DNA of 64,000 nt from Glandiceps talaboti (lineage: Eukaryota; Hemichordata; Enteropneusta; Spengelidae). The translations under genes and the position numbers were made by a program. Location: NCBI RefSeq assembly GCF_964340395.1, contig NC_135561.1, positions 8,991,232 to 9,055,231 on the forward strand, in the 5' to 3' direction. Shown in pieces: positions 1 through 11,413 of this stretch (position 1 is the stretch's first letter; every line of letters starts with the position of its first letter). The notes beneath the pieces were generated by a model. It was given only the letters and a program-made list of their open reading frames with translations, did no database searches and was not told the DNA's origin.

Positions 1-735
1 GCGGAGACCCGAAAACATTATGTCGCGCACTACCTTTTTTGTATTTTGAGAATGGGTAGTGGAAAAGTTGAATACGTGTTCCCCAAATCTCAATGCAATA
101 GCGAATGCGTGGTAGTATCATAGAATTATAAAGGAGGACGACAATTGACCTTGGAACAAAATGGCGCCTACTGATGGGGCGATTGATTTGTTTGATTTTT
201 CAATATGGGTTTTCCAATTCATGTGTTGGTCTATGGAGACTCGTAAATAGTTAGTTGATAGAATGCCTTCTATCGGGGATCCATCTACACTCAGCTTACC
301 CGTAATATGCAGAACTTTCCTGGATGACTTACTTATCATGTAATTTGTTTTATGGGAGTTTATAATTAACTTATTTACATTGCACCATTTACATACCCTC
401 TAGAAGTCAATATCAATAGCGTCAAGATTAACTTTACAGTCCGTGAGAAATTTGTGTCATCAGCAAAGAGTCTGAAATCAAAAGTGCTTGTCGCGTGCAC
501 AATGTCATTTTTATACAACAGAAAAAGAATGGGTCCTTAAATCGAACCTTGTGGGACTCCAGACTGTTTGCTGACGAATTGGGAACCCCACTTTTGATAG
601 AGCACGCATTTTTTGTCCTAGCCGGCTACTGTATATAACAGCGATTTGACTGACGATATTATGGTACGGTGGTGGCCATAGTGTGATGTTACAGCAATGG
701 AATGTGCAACCTGTATGAGCAGCATGCCAAAATAA
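1..735 (-). mobile_element. Non-LTR retrotransposon reverse-transcriptase remnant
   Basis: Read on the minus strand, this stretch carries the usual order of a LINE-type reverse transcriptase. A GVPQGSI*GPILFLLY block lies near 500-560, an FADDT catalytic box near 455-470, and a SHKTNYMISK segment followed by YLRVSIDQHMNWKTHI near 170-360. The last two match the region downstream of the catalytic box in Jockey/CR1/RTE-like enzymes. A stop codon replaces the leucine expected in the QGSIL motif and another stop falls near 118, so this copy is dead. It runs off the left window edge and its 5' part is missing. The clade is not resolved. It lies downstream of the SLC22 first coding exon, probably in that gene's first intron. 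Confidence 0.8.
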
Positions 736-1304
736 CACAATAATGCAAACTTACACCAAATTTAAACTGAATGCCTTCTGTAAGGGTAGTCTTGCAATTT
801 CATGATTTATGCAAGAAATTTAGCTCTACATCTGTGATTTTTTTCCATCTCCCAGTGAAAATTAGTTGTCAAAAATGTTGTTCAAATTCCAAGAAAGCTT
901 ACCATCCTCGACTGCACTCGGCTTTTGTGATCCACTACATACCCAGGATATGTACACCCATTTCCACGTCAAATAATAAATGAAATTGAAACTCGCATAA
1001 CATTGCTATTATGCATCAGAAAGTTTACACACTTCATTGTATGCATCATAACAGTTGAACAACTTTAATACAGTGAAGTGATAAGGTATTATTGCCTTAC
1101 TTTGTCTCTGGGTAAAGTATATACATTCTTGTTTCAATCGAGATTGACATATGCACTATCTGCTCCCAATCGTATACATTAATCGTAATCATTAATATTC
1201 ATGAGATTTTTATCAAAACCTAATCAGTTCTTGTCATTACTGAATGGAACACTTGTGCCAAATTTCGTTTGAATTGAGCCAGCCGTTTTGGAGAAAACGA
1301 AGAC

Positions 1305-1375
<71 letters not shown>

Positions 1376-1408
1376 GGCAGGCACAGACATACACACAGAC
1401 ATACACAC

Positions 1409-1487
<79 letters not shown>

Positions 1488-1996
1488 TAGACACACACAG
1501 ACACACACAGACTTTTCAACCACTAATACATCTCTTCCTTACGGAAGAAAAAAATATAATGTTGAATACATTTCTTGATATGTATTTCGATATTTCGGTG
1601 CCAGACATTTTTGTATATCCTTTTGGATTAGCAAGTAATGCTCATTTTTAGCTGTTTACTGTTTTGACTTAAATATGTGCGTTGCCTATTTCTGAATATA
1701 CCATGTCATCTAAATGCGTTAATCTCAAGTCCTCTGACCTATACATAGGCAAACAATTACAACCCATCACATCAAAGCAAAACATTTTCTGTATGTATCA
1801 CAATCGTTTATAGTACCAATATCAAGCGTAAAAGCATACTATTTCGTTTCCTAATATATTGACCACATAATTGGAAGGGCTACATGCTAGGCTTGTAAAT
1901 AAACCAATTAAAACTTTATAGTTTTACACTTTATATGAATGCTATAAATGAGTGTAGCCCATACAGAAAGTGTTTTACTTCAATGTTACTCGTTAC
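736..1996. other. Probable SLC22 intron 1 with no exon recognised
   Basis: Apart from the tetranucleotide array at 1304-1512, no coding exon, RNA gene or named repeat is recognised here. If the SLC22 gene continues to the left, this is the 5' part of its first intron on the minus strand. Confidence 0.5.
1304..1512. repeat. (CAGA)n microsatellite
   Basis: A tetranucleotide CAGA array of about 210 bp, interrupted near 1375-1412 by CACA-rich variants. It creates open frames of repeated TDRQ or CLSV residues on both strands, which are not genes. Confidence 0.97.
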
Positions 1997-2405
1997 ACAA
2001 ACTGAATTGTCCTACCTCCATCACCTGCGTATTCACAAATGTCGATCTATCGTACACCCAGCCATGGTCACAGCCGACGGTACGTTTAGTTGTTGGCGAA
2101 ATATCACAGAGAGAAGTGTTGAAGACTGTCATTCCCGAATCATTCGTATTGTACCTTTTGCAAGAATTCCATATTTTCACGCCATGGGTTGTAATGTATG
2201 GGATGGTACATTCCTTCAATTCTGACTCCACTTTGTAGGTTTGGTTCCCGTAGGTTCTACAATAATGATCCTCTGATATGCTGTAAAACGCCAAGGTCAA
2301 AAAGTACATTGCATACTGAGCAATAACTAGGGACAACAACACAAGTTGGACCTTCTGATACTTCCCAAATTCACCTATTAACTTTAGAATATCTTCATAT
2401 TTCAT
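1997..2405 (-). CDS. SLC22-family organic ion transporter, first coding exon
   Basis: This exon encodes the N-terminal 136 residues of a plasma-membrane organic cation/anion transporter of the SLC22 (MFS) family. It starts MKYEDILKLIGEFGKYQK, the family-typical amphipathic opening, followed by TM1 at about residues 19-41. A large extracellular loop follows with sequons NQT and NTS, at least five cysteines, and the signature GCDHGWVYD before the end, matching the PCxDGWVYD region of SLC22 proteins. The start at 2405 is chosen because the family alignment begins there and it has A at -3; upstream in-frame ATGs add non-homologous residues. A donor (GTAACG at 1991-1996) follows FSL and splits the next cysteine codon, the usual place for this exon to end. 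The remaining TM segments lie left of the window. The substrate cannot be told from this part. Confidence 0.85.
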
Positions 2406-3607
2406 CGTTGTGGCTTGAGAGAGGATTTCACAAATTATATGAAAAATATGGCATATGATGGCAGACACGGTTAATGTGCATGTCAGATTTGAAGACGAAT
2501 GAAGAATTCCATGATGCATTTCGGTAACATAAAGAATATGCAAAATCAATTGCACTAATTCTTTGTGTAGAGTATTTGACACATTCAGTTATGACTATAC
2601 GCGTTTATGGACCAATCAGTTTCTCCAACCTGTGGGAAAGATACATAATGCACTTTAGTAAAAGAAATAATTTTCAAAAGTATTGTCTACTCTCTCGCTC
2701 ACCTCATTGAATATTCATATGCCACATGCATTGTTTACGTTTCTACTAGCTATTTGTGTATTCTTTTCAAATGTGTTGCAGTTTAATTTCAATGCAAGGG
2801 CACAACATGAATAGACCTGTGATGCACTGTTACAATTGATTACTAGTATGTAACATGTGAACAGTGTAGTATAAAATAAAGATGACAAATCCAGTATTTG
2901 ATGGATACCTTTTATGATACGTCGGGGGAACAGTGTGAATATATACTTATTTAGTTTAGCTATTCAGCTATTCAACTGTTACATCCGCTTGCTTCGTCAA
3001 GTCCTCAATCAATTATCAATCATTATGTCAACCAATCAATCATCCAATCACACTCAATAATGAATCTACCTACCTACGTTATATCTACCGTGTAATAAAT
3101 TGTTTATTTTCAAAACATTATGTTCAAGGAATGCTCTGGAGATTCAATCAGCTGGATAGCCTGACTGCTTGCAAGACCCCAAATAATGACAAATGTCCAA
3201 AAGAACTGAACAAATCATTACATCGAACTTTGAAGTACTATTTGTCAAGTGTTATTGATCATATCCTAACACTGACCTTTCAACTTTGACCTGCTAGCAT
3301 TGTCATTTTTGCTCTGTGTATTATACTACTGGACAGAGTTATATATATATAGTTACATATTTAGTGTGATTGAATGACATGCTTTTCATAATCCACTTCT
3401 TAAAGCACTCCTCCCATCCTTTTAAAGACATCGGTGGGGCGCCAACATTTGCCATGTTTCGATTTTCTGAAAATTTTCGAAATCATAGAAAAAACAGCTA
3501 AAAACATAAGACTTGTCTGGGACGTATTGTGAGAAAACAACAATGTGAAATAAAGATACGTTTAGAGATTGAACAAACTGACGTGTTTCATTTGGTTATA
3601 AAACACG
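2406..3607. other. Intergenic region between SLC22 5' end and kringle gene 3' end
   Basis: This holds the presumed minus-strand promoter and 5' UTR of the SLC22 gene on its left side and sequence downstream of the kringle gene on its right. It is AT-rich with short AATC-type runs near 3000-3060. No further exon is recognised. Confidence 0.5.
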
Positions 3608-3613
3608 TTTATT
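3608..3613 (-). promoter_or_regulatory. Candidate polyadenylation signal AATAAA
   Basis: On the minus strand AATAAA occurs about 180 nt beyond the stop codon of the kringle/C4-like gene, at a plausible distance for its 3' end. This rests on the hexamer and its position only. Confidence 0.4.
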
Positions 3614-3794
3614 GAACACAAATATGGTGTTAAATATCATAATAATTAGTCTCTTACAAAGTCAATAAAGTGTCACTATTTAGCATTTGATCTGGAAGGC
3701 AAGAGAGTGTTCCCTTATCCACCTCATGTAGGCTTCGGGGAAAGTAATATTCATGTACAAGCACAATTATACTCAATGAAATTTGCTATAAACT

Positions 3795-4285
3795 TTACTT
3801 GGTACAAACGGCACATGTAAGTTCATTGCCATCAATGTATGGACCACATGGCATAGAACCACCATTAACACATCGACTTTCAACTTGAAATAAGTGACAT
3901 CCATAGATATCAGCTGCTGAATTTGGAAGCGGTTCGAGGTCACTATCAACACAGATATATTCAGCTTCGTGTCGATTGTCTGTATTCCTTGATGAAAATA
4001 GATATCCATGGTATTCCTCGGTCCAAGTGTCATCAGGACAGACGTTTCTCGCAGGTACCATGAGAACTGTGCTGCGATTTGGTACTCTACAGACAACGCA
4101 AGGAGGGTCGTGTGAATTAAACTTTTCTAGGGTACTGGTCATGTATCTGTATTGAGTGTGGTATACCGCTGCTCTCGTGCTTGTGTCCGCACCTAACTCT
4201 ACATCGTCATATATAGGTTCAGGTGGCATGCAGAGGAACTGGGTACCACCACCCTCACTGCTATAATACGTACCACCGACAAATC
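3795..4285 (-). pseudogene. Exon 5 of kringle/C4-like gene: rest of C4-like domain and stop
   Basis: It begins after TTTTCAG in phase 1 and runs 163 codons to TAA. Family landmarks are GGTYYSSEGGGTQFLCMPP, PPCVVCRVPNRSTVLMVPAR, EYHGYL, YICVDSD, and the end CGPYIDGNELTCAVCTK. The cysteine spacing is intact. This part is fully open, unlike exons 2 and 3. The domain is extracellular; its precise role is not established. Confidence 0.8.
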
Positions 4286-4496
4286 CTGAAAATAAACGAA
4301 AGACGGTTTTAACTGATATCAAGGAAACGAAAACCTGATAACGTCCACAACATTTTAATTATGATATGCTTGCAATAATACGTGCGATCGGATTGGTTAT
4401 AACGGTATATCTCTTGATAATAACCGCTGTAATGTACCCCACTCCACAGAGCTGTCTCATCTTTTCAACGTTTGCTCATAAGAGCTTGAAATTGTT

Positions 4497-5098
4497 GACA
4501 AATATTTTTTTTGTAAATTGTTTACTCTCTTCCTTTGCAAAAATTTGATTTTTGTTTGTTTACTTTTATTTTGCTCTCCAAAAATATCTTTTCCCAACAA
4601 AGTGTCAGATAATAAAGTGATGATTGATAACTAGTGTGGGTTTTTTTTCTAAATGAATTTTAACCTGTTCTTTTGTTGGTTTTAATAAACCAGCTTTACT
4701 ATAGTATGACTACCTTATTAATTAGTTATGATTCCGTTCTACTGAACGCCCTCAACCATCGACTCTTCCTCGTCCCACTCACCATGTAATTAGTAGTCTT
4801 TTCTCTGTGTGGGACGAGGGAAGAGTTGACGTTTGAGAACGCACAGTAGAGCTAACTCATAAATAATTAATAAGGTAGTCACATAGTAAAGGGGAACTGG
4901 TTTAATAAAAAAAACAGAAAAACAAGTTAAAATTGGTTTAGAAAAAACACACCAGATTTTAAAATCACCATTTTATTACATGACACCTTATAGGGAAAAG
5001 ACATTTTTAAAGAGTAAAAAAAGTAAGTAGACAACACAATTTTTTGTAAAGAAAGAGTAAAAAATAAAGAATAGACAACTATTTGTAAACAAATATAA
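4497..5098. mobile_element. Fold-back (MITE-like) inverted repeat of about 600 bp
   Basis: Two arms of roughly 270 bp, about 4497-4770 and 4800-5098, are imperfect inverted copies around a short centre. Matching blocks include GACTACCTTATTAATTA with TAATTAATAAGGTAGTC, and CTCTTCCTCGTCCCAC with GTGGGACGAGGGAAGAG. There is no coding capacity. It lies in intron 4 of the kringle gene. Its exact ends and target-site duplication were not resolved. Confidence 0.75.
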
Positions 5099-5147
5099 CC
5101 AATTTCAAGCCCCTGTGGTTTACTCTGTTTAATAGTTTAACAAACAA

Positions 5148-5284
5148 ACAATACAATACAATACAATACAATACAATGCAATGCAATGCAATGCAATGCA
5201 ATGCAATGCAATGCAATGCAATACAATGCAATGCAATACAATACAATACAATACAATACAATACAATACAATACAATACAATGA
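5148..5284. repeat. (CAATA)n/(CAATG)n pentanucleotide microsatellite
   Basis: A pentamer array switches from CAATA to CAATG and back to CAATA. It lies beside the left part of an interrupted MITE copy. Confidence 0.97.
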
Positions 5285-5369
5285 CTATATCGTCAAGATT
5301 GAATTTCAATTACAATGTACTGTTGAATGTTGCATCATGGGAAATATGATAATAAATGCTACTCAATTC

Positions 5370-7454
5370 CAATCTTATTAAAATCCGATGTAGATGTCGG
5401 TTAATCATGCATTGCTATATTACCTTCGTTATTTGGCTTGAATTGACCTTTGTAGTACATGTTTACGATTTTAGCCTGATCGCCTCCTCTACTACTTTTA
5501 CAACTACTACATGGCGTTATTTGTGCACACACGCAACCGACAACGTACGAAGTATTTCAACTGTAAAACCATTCAGTGATTGTATTGCTATATATTTACG
5601 GCAATTCTTGTTTAGATGTACCTCTATGCATTTCGTCTTATGTACATGTTTAAATTGGAACGTGTCTCCCCCCCCCCAGTGTTCATGTTTATCTCAGCGA
5701 ACGCCTACGCGTTCTCTGTAGTAGGCTTGAAGTATTGTACGTTTCATAGAAATATTTGCCACATTGCACAGTTGTGTTATATGAATCCAGAAAAGAGGAA
5801 ATTTAAGATATAATTTCTAAAAAAAGTCCTTATCGTGAAAATTTCGGTCGCTTTGCATTGCATTCAGGGTTCGCACGGTCCTGGAAAACCCTGGAATTTC
5901 AAACCCTCCCTGAAAAAACTTGGAAAAATGCTCCCTACCCCCGGAAAACCATGGAAAATGATCGTGATCGATTAATATTGACGATCGACATGTCTGTGCT
6001 TGAGCCACCTATTCATACGATTCACTACATATACACTGAGTCTCGTAAATTGAAATGGCGAAAATGTATTCAAAGTCTTTCACACCACGGTGAATCACGC
6101 TGATTAAACCCGGACAGTCAACCGATCGTTCCACAAGAAACTTTGCCCACAGACCGTGCCTATGCATAGTTGAATGGGCGCCGCAATGTTTGTTTCTTGC
6201 CTATTGCTACTCCGAGTCCAGTCGTCATTTCAGCGACATAATATTGTAACAGTCGCGGGTAACAGTAGGTCTGTTAGCAATCGTAACATTGTAGTGAGTA
6301 TCAAAGCATCACCAACCACGACGAGAAAGTGTTACAAGTTTGGCGCACGAGTCGACATACTACACACCTCACGCATGGCAATACTAGGGCCTTGGGAAGT
6401 GCAGTTCAATTTCCAGGTTGTGGAAGTACGGTTTTGACTTTCATGTCGTCGATAAATGGGTATTTGTTTTACATGTTCTAAAAGAATAAACTACTTTTTT
6501 ATGTTTGTCAGTACAGTAACATTCCTAAATGGTCAAGTTGAGTTGAGAAATCGCGATGTTCCGCAACACGTGGCGTCCGTATATAAACATCAAGACGCAA
6601 GGGCTGGACGTAATCAGTTATTCATAACGCGAAATTTCGTTACGTAAATGATGTTTTTATTCAAAATTTTGGGTGACCTTTAAATCTAGCCACATCAAAA
6701 CATACGATAATGAGGACAATAGTTTTTAATTTTTCTTCTGGATATGTCTGAATTAGACTAAGGAATGCAGCGACTCACATCTTACACGATCAATGCACCA
6801 GCTTGACGAAACGACTACTTTGGGGATAGGACAGCGGTTTCTCCGTTTAATCTTAGCGTGCAAACGTGGTTTTGAAACATCTTGCTTAGTGTCGATTGTC
6901 TTTTAAATGTTTTGTGACATATTATGGGAACCTTTGTTAACTTCTTCTCGTCCACATCAGACAATTAGATGTCATTCAAAAATATTAGACTTTAGTAGTC
7001 AACTGCCCTGGAAATCAATACGAATACCCCTGGAAAACTGACGAAAAGCCCCTGGAAAGTCCTGGAATTTTGTTTTGCTTTAAGTGTACGAACCATGTGC
7101 ATTGCATTGTGTTGCGTACACTACAAACTGTCTTCAGTAAGACGCAACCTGATTACGTTCGAGGAGAAGCCTACTACAGAGAACGCCTATGCATTCATCA
7201 ATTACTGGACTTCCTGTTGATATTCAATGTTTGTTGATATTCAATGCGTACATGTATGCCCATGACAAGTAAGACGCAACCTGATTGGATGTGTGTCTCA
7301 CTGAGTAGAAATCCGTTTGCATGTGCGCCAGTTCAGATGTAGAGGAGGCGATCAGGCTAAAATATGTAAACATGTACAAAGAAGGTCAATTCAGGCAAAA
7401 ATAACGAAGGTAAAATAACAATGAACATCTACATCGGATTTTAATCAGAATGTA
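5370..7454. mobile_element. TIR transposon with 10-bp target-site duplication, Mutator-like by structure
   Basis: The ends are long inverted repeats: CAATCTTATTAAAATCCGAT at the left and the reverse complement of CATTCTGATTAAAATCCGAT at the right. Similarity continues about 120-150 bp inward, including AGCCTGATCGCCTCCTC, and more weakly to AACGCCTACGCGTTCTCTG near 5700. The 10-mer TACTCAATTC flanks it at 5360-5369 and 7455-7464. The related MITE at 29.6 kb has a single equivalent 10-mer, as an unoccupied site should. A 9-11 bp duplication with long TIRs suggests a Mutator-like or fold-back element. No transposase is visible, and a second element is nested inside. Confidence 0.8.
5865..7097. 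mobile_element. Nested 1.2-kb TIR element flanked by an 11-bp direct repeat
   Basis: The left end begins CAGGGTTCGCACGGTCCTGG. The right end, reverse-complemented, begins CATGGTTCGTACAC. Both ends carry several CCTGGAAA-type motifs pointing inward. TGCATTGCATT directly flanks both sides (5854-5864 and 7098-7108). No transposase-like frame was recognised; the longest internal frame (6174-6437, plus strand) resembles nothing I know. It inserted into the larger element at 5370-7454, so it is the younger of the two. Confidence 0.7.
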
Positions 7455-7747
7455 CTCAATTCGTATTGTAAACAATATTGATACATTGTTTGTAACCACA
7501 AATAATCAATTCATAGTTACCCTGACCATTGTGGGAGGGTTTTTTGTCAGGAGCTCCAGATTAGGTATTACGATAACCACATATAGTCCTTTGTGTCTGA
7601 GCATGCTCAGTCTGGATTGCAAGTTCCCTATTGATAAAGTCTTTATTCACTGGTGTATATCAAATATGTCCCTATGTTAGGATTACCACTGACTTAAAAA
7701 GCAATAGTTATCATTTCTTTGAAGCCACGTTATTCTTCTATACTCAC

Positions 7748-7828
7748 CATCATAAACATAGTCTGCCGTCTCAGGACAGGTTGAGCGTCCATACCGTACA
7801 TAGGTAGATCCACCTTGAATTGTTATAC
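7748..7828 (-). pseudogene. Exon 4 of kringle/C4-like gene: start of C4-like domain
   Basis: This 81-nt exon has acceptor CTTACAG and donor GTGAGT. It reads ITIQGGSTYVRYGRSTCPET, the conserved GGxxYxRxGRxxCP opening of short-chain collagen C4-like C-terminal domains, and ends DYVYD. Entry and exit are both phase 1, so it joins exons 3 and 5 without a frame break. Confidence 0.8.
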
Positions 7829-7857
7829 CTGTAAGAATCAAACAAAATGATGTAGTA

Positions 7858-8012
7858 ATACTTTCTATACCTATTTCGATATCTATTATATTGATAATCT
7901 CTAAATTCCAAAAGATTTAGATTTCTCACGATAACTACAAAACTGTAAGGGAATAGACAGTTGATGAAATAGCCCCTGTAACTATATAAGCAGGATCTAA
8001 AATTTGGAGAAA
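7858..8012. repeat. 155-bp inverted duplication, left arm
   Basis: It is the reverse complement of 9470-9624 with one mismatch seen by eye (near 7920). It lies in intron 3 of the kringle gene, just upstream of exon 4 in transcript direction. Confidence 0.9.
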
Positions 8013-8263
8013 TCACTGTTTCTCACTTTGAATTACTCAACAAAGAAGAGGGAATCCCTATGCTATGTGTTTTCACATTAGGCTGTTGTCTTTTTGTCCA
8101 CTGACTTTTCACCTTCCATGGTATTGTAATTGGAGCTTCCATGATGATTCCATTGTTACTAGACTTAGAGGGTCAATCTATATTAAAATTGCTCCTCGAT
8201 TGGAACATTTAATTGTTTAACAGTAAGAAATACAGTATTATTCATGCTGCCCGTTAACCCTAC

Positions 8264-8533
8264 CTTGTTGTTCACATATTTCCTGCGCCACACCAACATC
8301 ACAATATTCTGCTCTGACTTCCGGGTCTGTTGTGAAACACCACGGCCTGCTGGCCCCATCCGGGTTCCTGCAGTAGTTATGGTTACCAAGACCAGCGTAT
8401 TTATACATATCATCTGTGAAACTATGCGAATGTGGTTGTTGGTCTGTCCATTTTTGACAAATGCGATCACCGGTAGTTGTAGACACTGTGCCACGTTAGT
8501 CGATTCCGTTTATATGCGTATAACACTCAATAG
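8264..8533 (-). pseudogene. Exon 3 of kringle/C4-like gene: complete kringle with premature TAA
   Basis: This single 270-nt exon encodes an entire kringle domain. The six cysteines appear in ECYTH, RICQKW, NYCRNPDG, RPWCF, AEYCD and QEICE, and the diagnostic NYCRNPDG and PWC motifs are intact. TAA at 8496-8498 stands where the family has Tyr in DYRGT, a one-base change from TAC or TAT. Kringles are disulphide-rich binding modules of secreted proteins. Entry is phase 1 after exon 2 and exit is phase 1 into exon 4. Confidence 0.85.
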
Positions 8534-8932
8534 CTGCAAATGAGAATCCATACAGACTTCTTTGATAGTTTTTTGCAACATTGGTCGCCATTATGACATT
8601 TTGTTATTTGGAAGGTATGGACCAGTGTACATAGGTGGGTTTGGTGGGGGGGGGGGCAATGATTTTCCTGCTTTATAACCTACAGGTATATGCGAGTCCT
8701 TATCAGTTCGTTAACTGGAAAAAAAATCAACTTATATGTAAAACACGGAATAATTCGGAAAGTTTCAACATCAAAAATATGTTTCGTTATTGTTAATGTT
8801 AAAGGAAATCTATAATAACGGTGATTTGCATTATTGTTGTTATTCTAACAGGTAAAGAGAAACATTAATAGATTCGCCTAAATTACAAAAAACTATGAAT
8901 TTTTTTTTTCAATAATACTAAGGCTCACGTAC

Positions 8933-9097
8933 CGTTTTCGATTGAGTCGTATCCTAGGAGGTGTTCAACTTGGTACGATTGGGCCTCAAGTTTGTCTAGT
9001 CGACTGGTATGGAAGATAATTCATCAAATTCTTCAACTTGTCTATTTAAGGATATATTCATTTCAGCAAACTGGTTCTCAAACTTCCGTAGCATTTC
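8933..9097 (-). pseudogene. Exon 2 of kringle/C4-like gene: coiled coil with frameshift
   Basis: Acceptor CTGTAG and donor GTACGT bound this exon. Entered in phase 0 it reads EMLRKFENQFAEMNISLNRQ, a heptad-like segment, then terminates at TAG. In the frame that exits correctly into the kringle exon the second half reads SRLDKLEAQSYQVEHLLGYD. One missing base near 9000-9025 explains both readings. Such a coiled coil would normally drive oligomerisation ahead of the kringle. Confidence 0.7.
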
Positions 9098-9302
9098 CTA
9101 CAGTCAATGAAAAGGAGTTTTTTTCGTGAAAATTTATATGTCATATAAAGTTCGACGGAATCACGAAAATTGTCTGAATCAAATTGTAGGTTATCGGTTG
9201 TGCATTATTGTATTGTAAACCATTCTAAGATGGCGAGAATTCTGGCTCGCTGGAACACTTTCATAACTGTCTTTTACATAAAAGCATTTCCCAAAATATC
9301 TT

Positions 9303-9404
<102 letters not shown>

Positions 9405-9469
9405 AAACTCGGTGAGTATCAATCTGCTAAGACAGTGGTCTATACCGCAGTGGCAGAGCGTAATAGTAT

Positions 9470-9624
9470 TTTCTCCAAATTTTAGATCCTGCTTATATAG
9501 TTACAGGGGCTATTTCATCAACTGTCTATTCCCTTACAGTTTTGTAGTTATCGTGAGAAATCCAAATCTTTTGGAATTTAGAGATTATCAATATAATAGA
9601 TATCGAAATAGGTATAGAAAGTAT
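9470..9624. repeat. 155-bp inverted duplication, right arm
   Basis: This is the partner of 7858-8012, inside intron 1 of the kringle gene. The pair encloses exons 2 and 3, the two damaged exons. Confidence 0.9.
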
Positions 9625-9694
9625 ATATATATATATTCAAGTATATTCAAGTATAATGATGATAGAGTTAAAAGGGAATGGGTTTACAACATAC

Positions 9695-9883
9695 CAATGG
9701 ATCTGTAATGGTAACTTGTTCGTTCGTTTCCCCATTCGCATGTTTAACATCTTCTTGTACCTGATCAGGCAATTGACTATGTCCGATTTCTGTTGGTATT
9801 TTGTTCTCTATGACTCCTACGCTACCTGCAGCTACGTTGCAAACAAGGGCATACAAACCGACGAATATCAATACTGAGCCCAT
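9695..9883 (-). pseudogene. Exon 1 of kringle/C4-like gene: signal peptide
   Basis: It encodes 63 residues from ATG at 9883 to a GTATGT donor (9689-9694), ending in phase 0. Residues 1 to about 20 (MGSVLIFVGLYALVCNVAAG) form a hydrophobic signal peptide with small residues before the likely cleavage point. The rest is polar and acidic with no cysteine, apparently a linker towards the coiled coil. Confidence 0.75.
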
Positions 9884-11413
9884 CTTTCGGTACGGTGTCT
9901 CACTGTTGAGTTGAATAGATAGCTTTGTAGTTTATACGTTGGTTATATATACCTTGTGTTTCGAACTATAACCTGTCGGTAAAATTACGGTAAAACACGG
10001 GGTTTTACCCAGACCCCTCGTTATCACGCTTATCACGTATGTTTAATAGTTTCATCATGAGAGATTTATCACACAGACAGGATACTGGAGATAAGACACG
10101 TTACATTGCTAAATCACCATAGTAATTCATATTTAACTCACGTTCGTATATATATTTCTGTCCTTAACCATTATAATGGCAATAGCAAAATAGCAAAAAA
10201 GTCGTTATAAACGGATGCGAGTGGTAACGTGTTTCTGAATGGACGGAAAGGGGGAAAAGAAGGGATTACCCCTCATCTCTACCTTTAAGGGGAGCAGAAA
10301 CTAGGCTGATTTCACCTAAACTACATTGCACTATGGTTAGAGGACGGAGGGGGGGGGGGACATTTCTACTATTCTACAGCCGAAAAATCTAAAATAGAAT
10401 TAGTAAAGATGGCAAATCTGGCTTAGAAGAGGCCTGCTGTACACTAGGGCTAGGCATGTGGGAAGCTAACATTGAGGATATTGTTTCAAGAGGTGTTTAG
10501 CTCGCCCTGCTCCAGTGTAACAGCGCCCTCTTCTGAGTTAGATTTCATGTTGAGTGTATACAAGCAGATATGGGTCATTCACGAATTCTGAAATTAATCC
10601 AGGTGGCGTCACGATATATATACATCTTTATTGGATACATGTATATATTTGAAACTTGCACTAACTGCAACCATGCTACCGAATATCATGCAACCAGATG
10701 TATATTCACCAAAAGCTGTTAAATGAGCCATAAAAAGACATTGTACCTGATAATTAGTAGTCAATTTTATCCACATGTAGTGCAAGGTTGAATCATGAGC
10801 AATCGCTTGCTTTTGCATCCAGTTCGATGGTAGTATTGACCTGCCTCGACACCTATTGTGTTAGTGCTCATGACACATTCCTTATAGCTTAAAAGTAGAG
10901 TAATTTTCTCTTCTCTTGTCAAAAATATTAATTGCAGTACATAAAGCCACACAAGCAATAACAGTACCCACGTATTATGTCAAATTTCATCAATGTAATA
11001 TATCCAATTTATTGGATTGACAATGTATTGTCCAAGCTTGCCAGACTTTAATGTGAATGATCACAAGGTGCATTGTCACTACAAGATGGCTCTCTGCGAT
11101 GGCTGAAGCAAATTGCACTGTTTTGTTTCCATAGCTTCCAATTGGCAACATCTCAAAAGTTCCAATCTATGGCCACGCAGGGGTGTACTATTGTTACGTC
11201 ACAGTGATTGCTGCTAGCCTATCATGGAAAAACGTGATTTCTATTACAAATATTGGTTGTACAGTGCCCTTCCATACACCCCGCATTACTGCGCATGCGA
11301 GTTTCGCATTAAACATTATCATCCATTGTCATTATCAACGAACCAAAAATCAATCTGACAAAACAGTTAAGAAAAGATAACACATCTTTTATTGCAGTCC
11401 CAATGTTTGGACC
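9884..11413. other. Region upstream of the kringle gene, no gene recognised
   Basis: It contains the presumed promoter side of the kringle gene. Two short minus-strand frames (10609-10818 and 10767-10958) resemble no family I recognise and lack convincing splice or coding signals. No known repeat was identified. Confidence 0.45.

Larger units (their letters stand above)
5322..7633. mobile_element. Interrupted copy of the 254-bp MITE (host of the nested insertion)
   Basis: The left piece (about 5322-5359) and right piece (about 7465-7633) together match the MITE at 29542-29795. The right piece ends with the same terminal motif, TTGCAAGTTCCCTATTG. The left terminal repeat is not recognisable beside the pentamer array. 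The copy was split by the transposon at 5370-7454. Confidence 0.75.

Noticed and set aside
1220-1651. Overlapping long frames of TDRQ/CLSV repeats on both strands
   Set aside because: They arise from the (CAGA)n microsatellite. There is no start context, splice signal or family.
5079-5381. Frames through the CAATG/CAATA array
   Set aside because: Pentamer-repeat artefacts.
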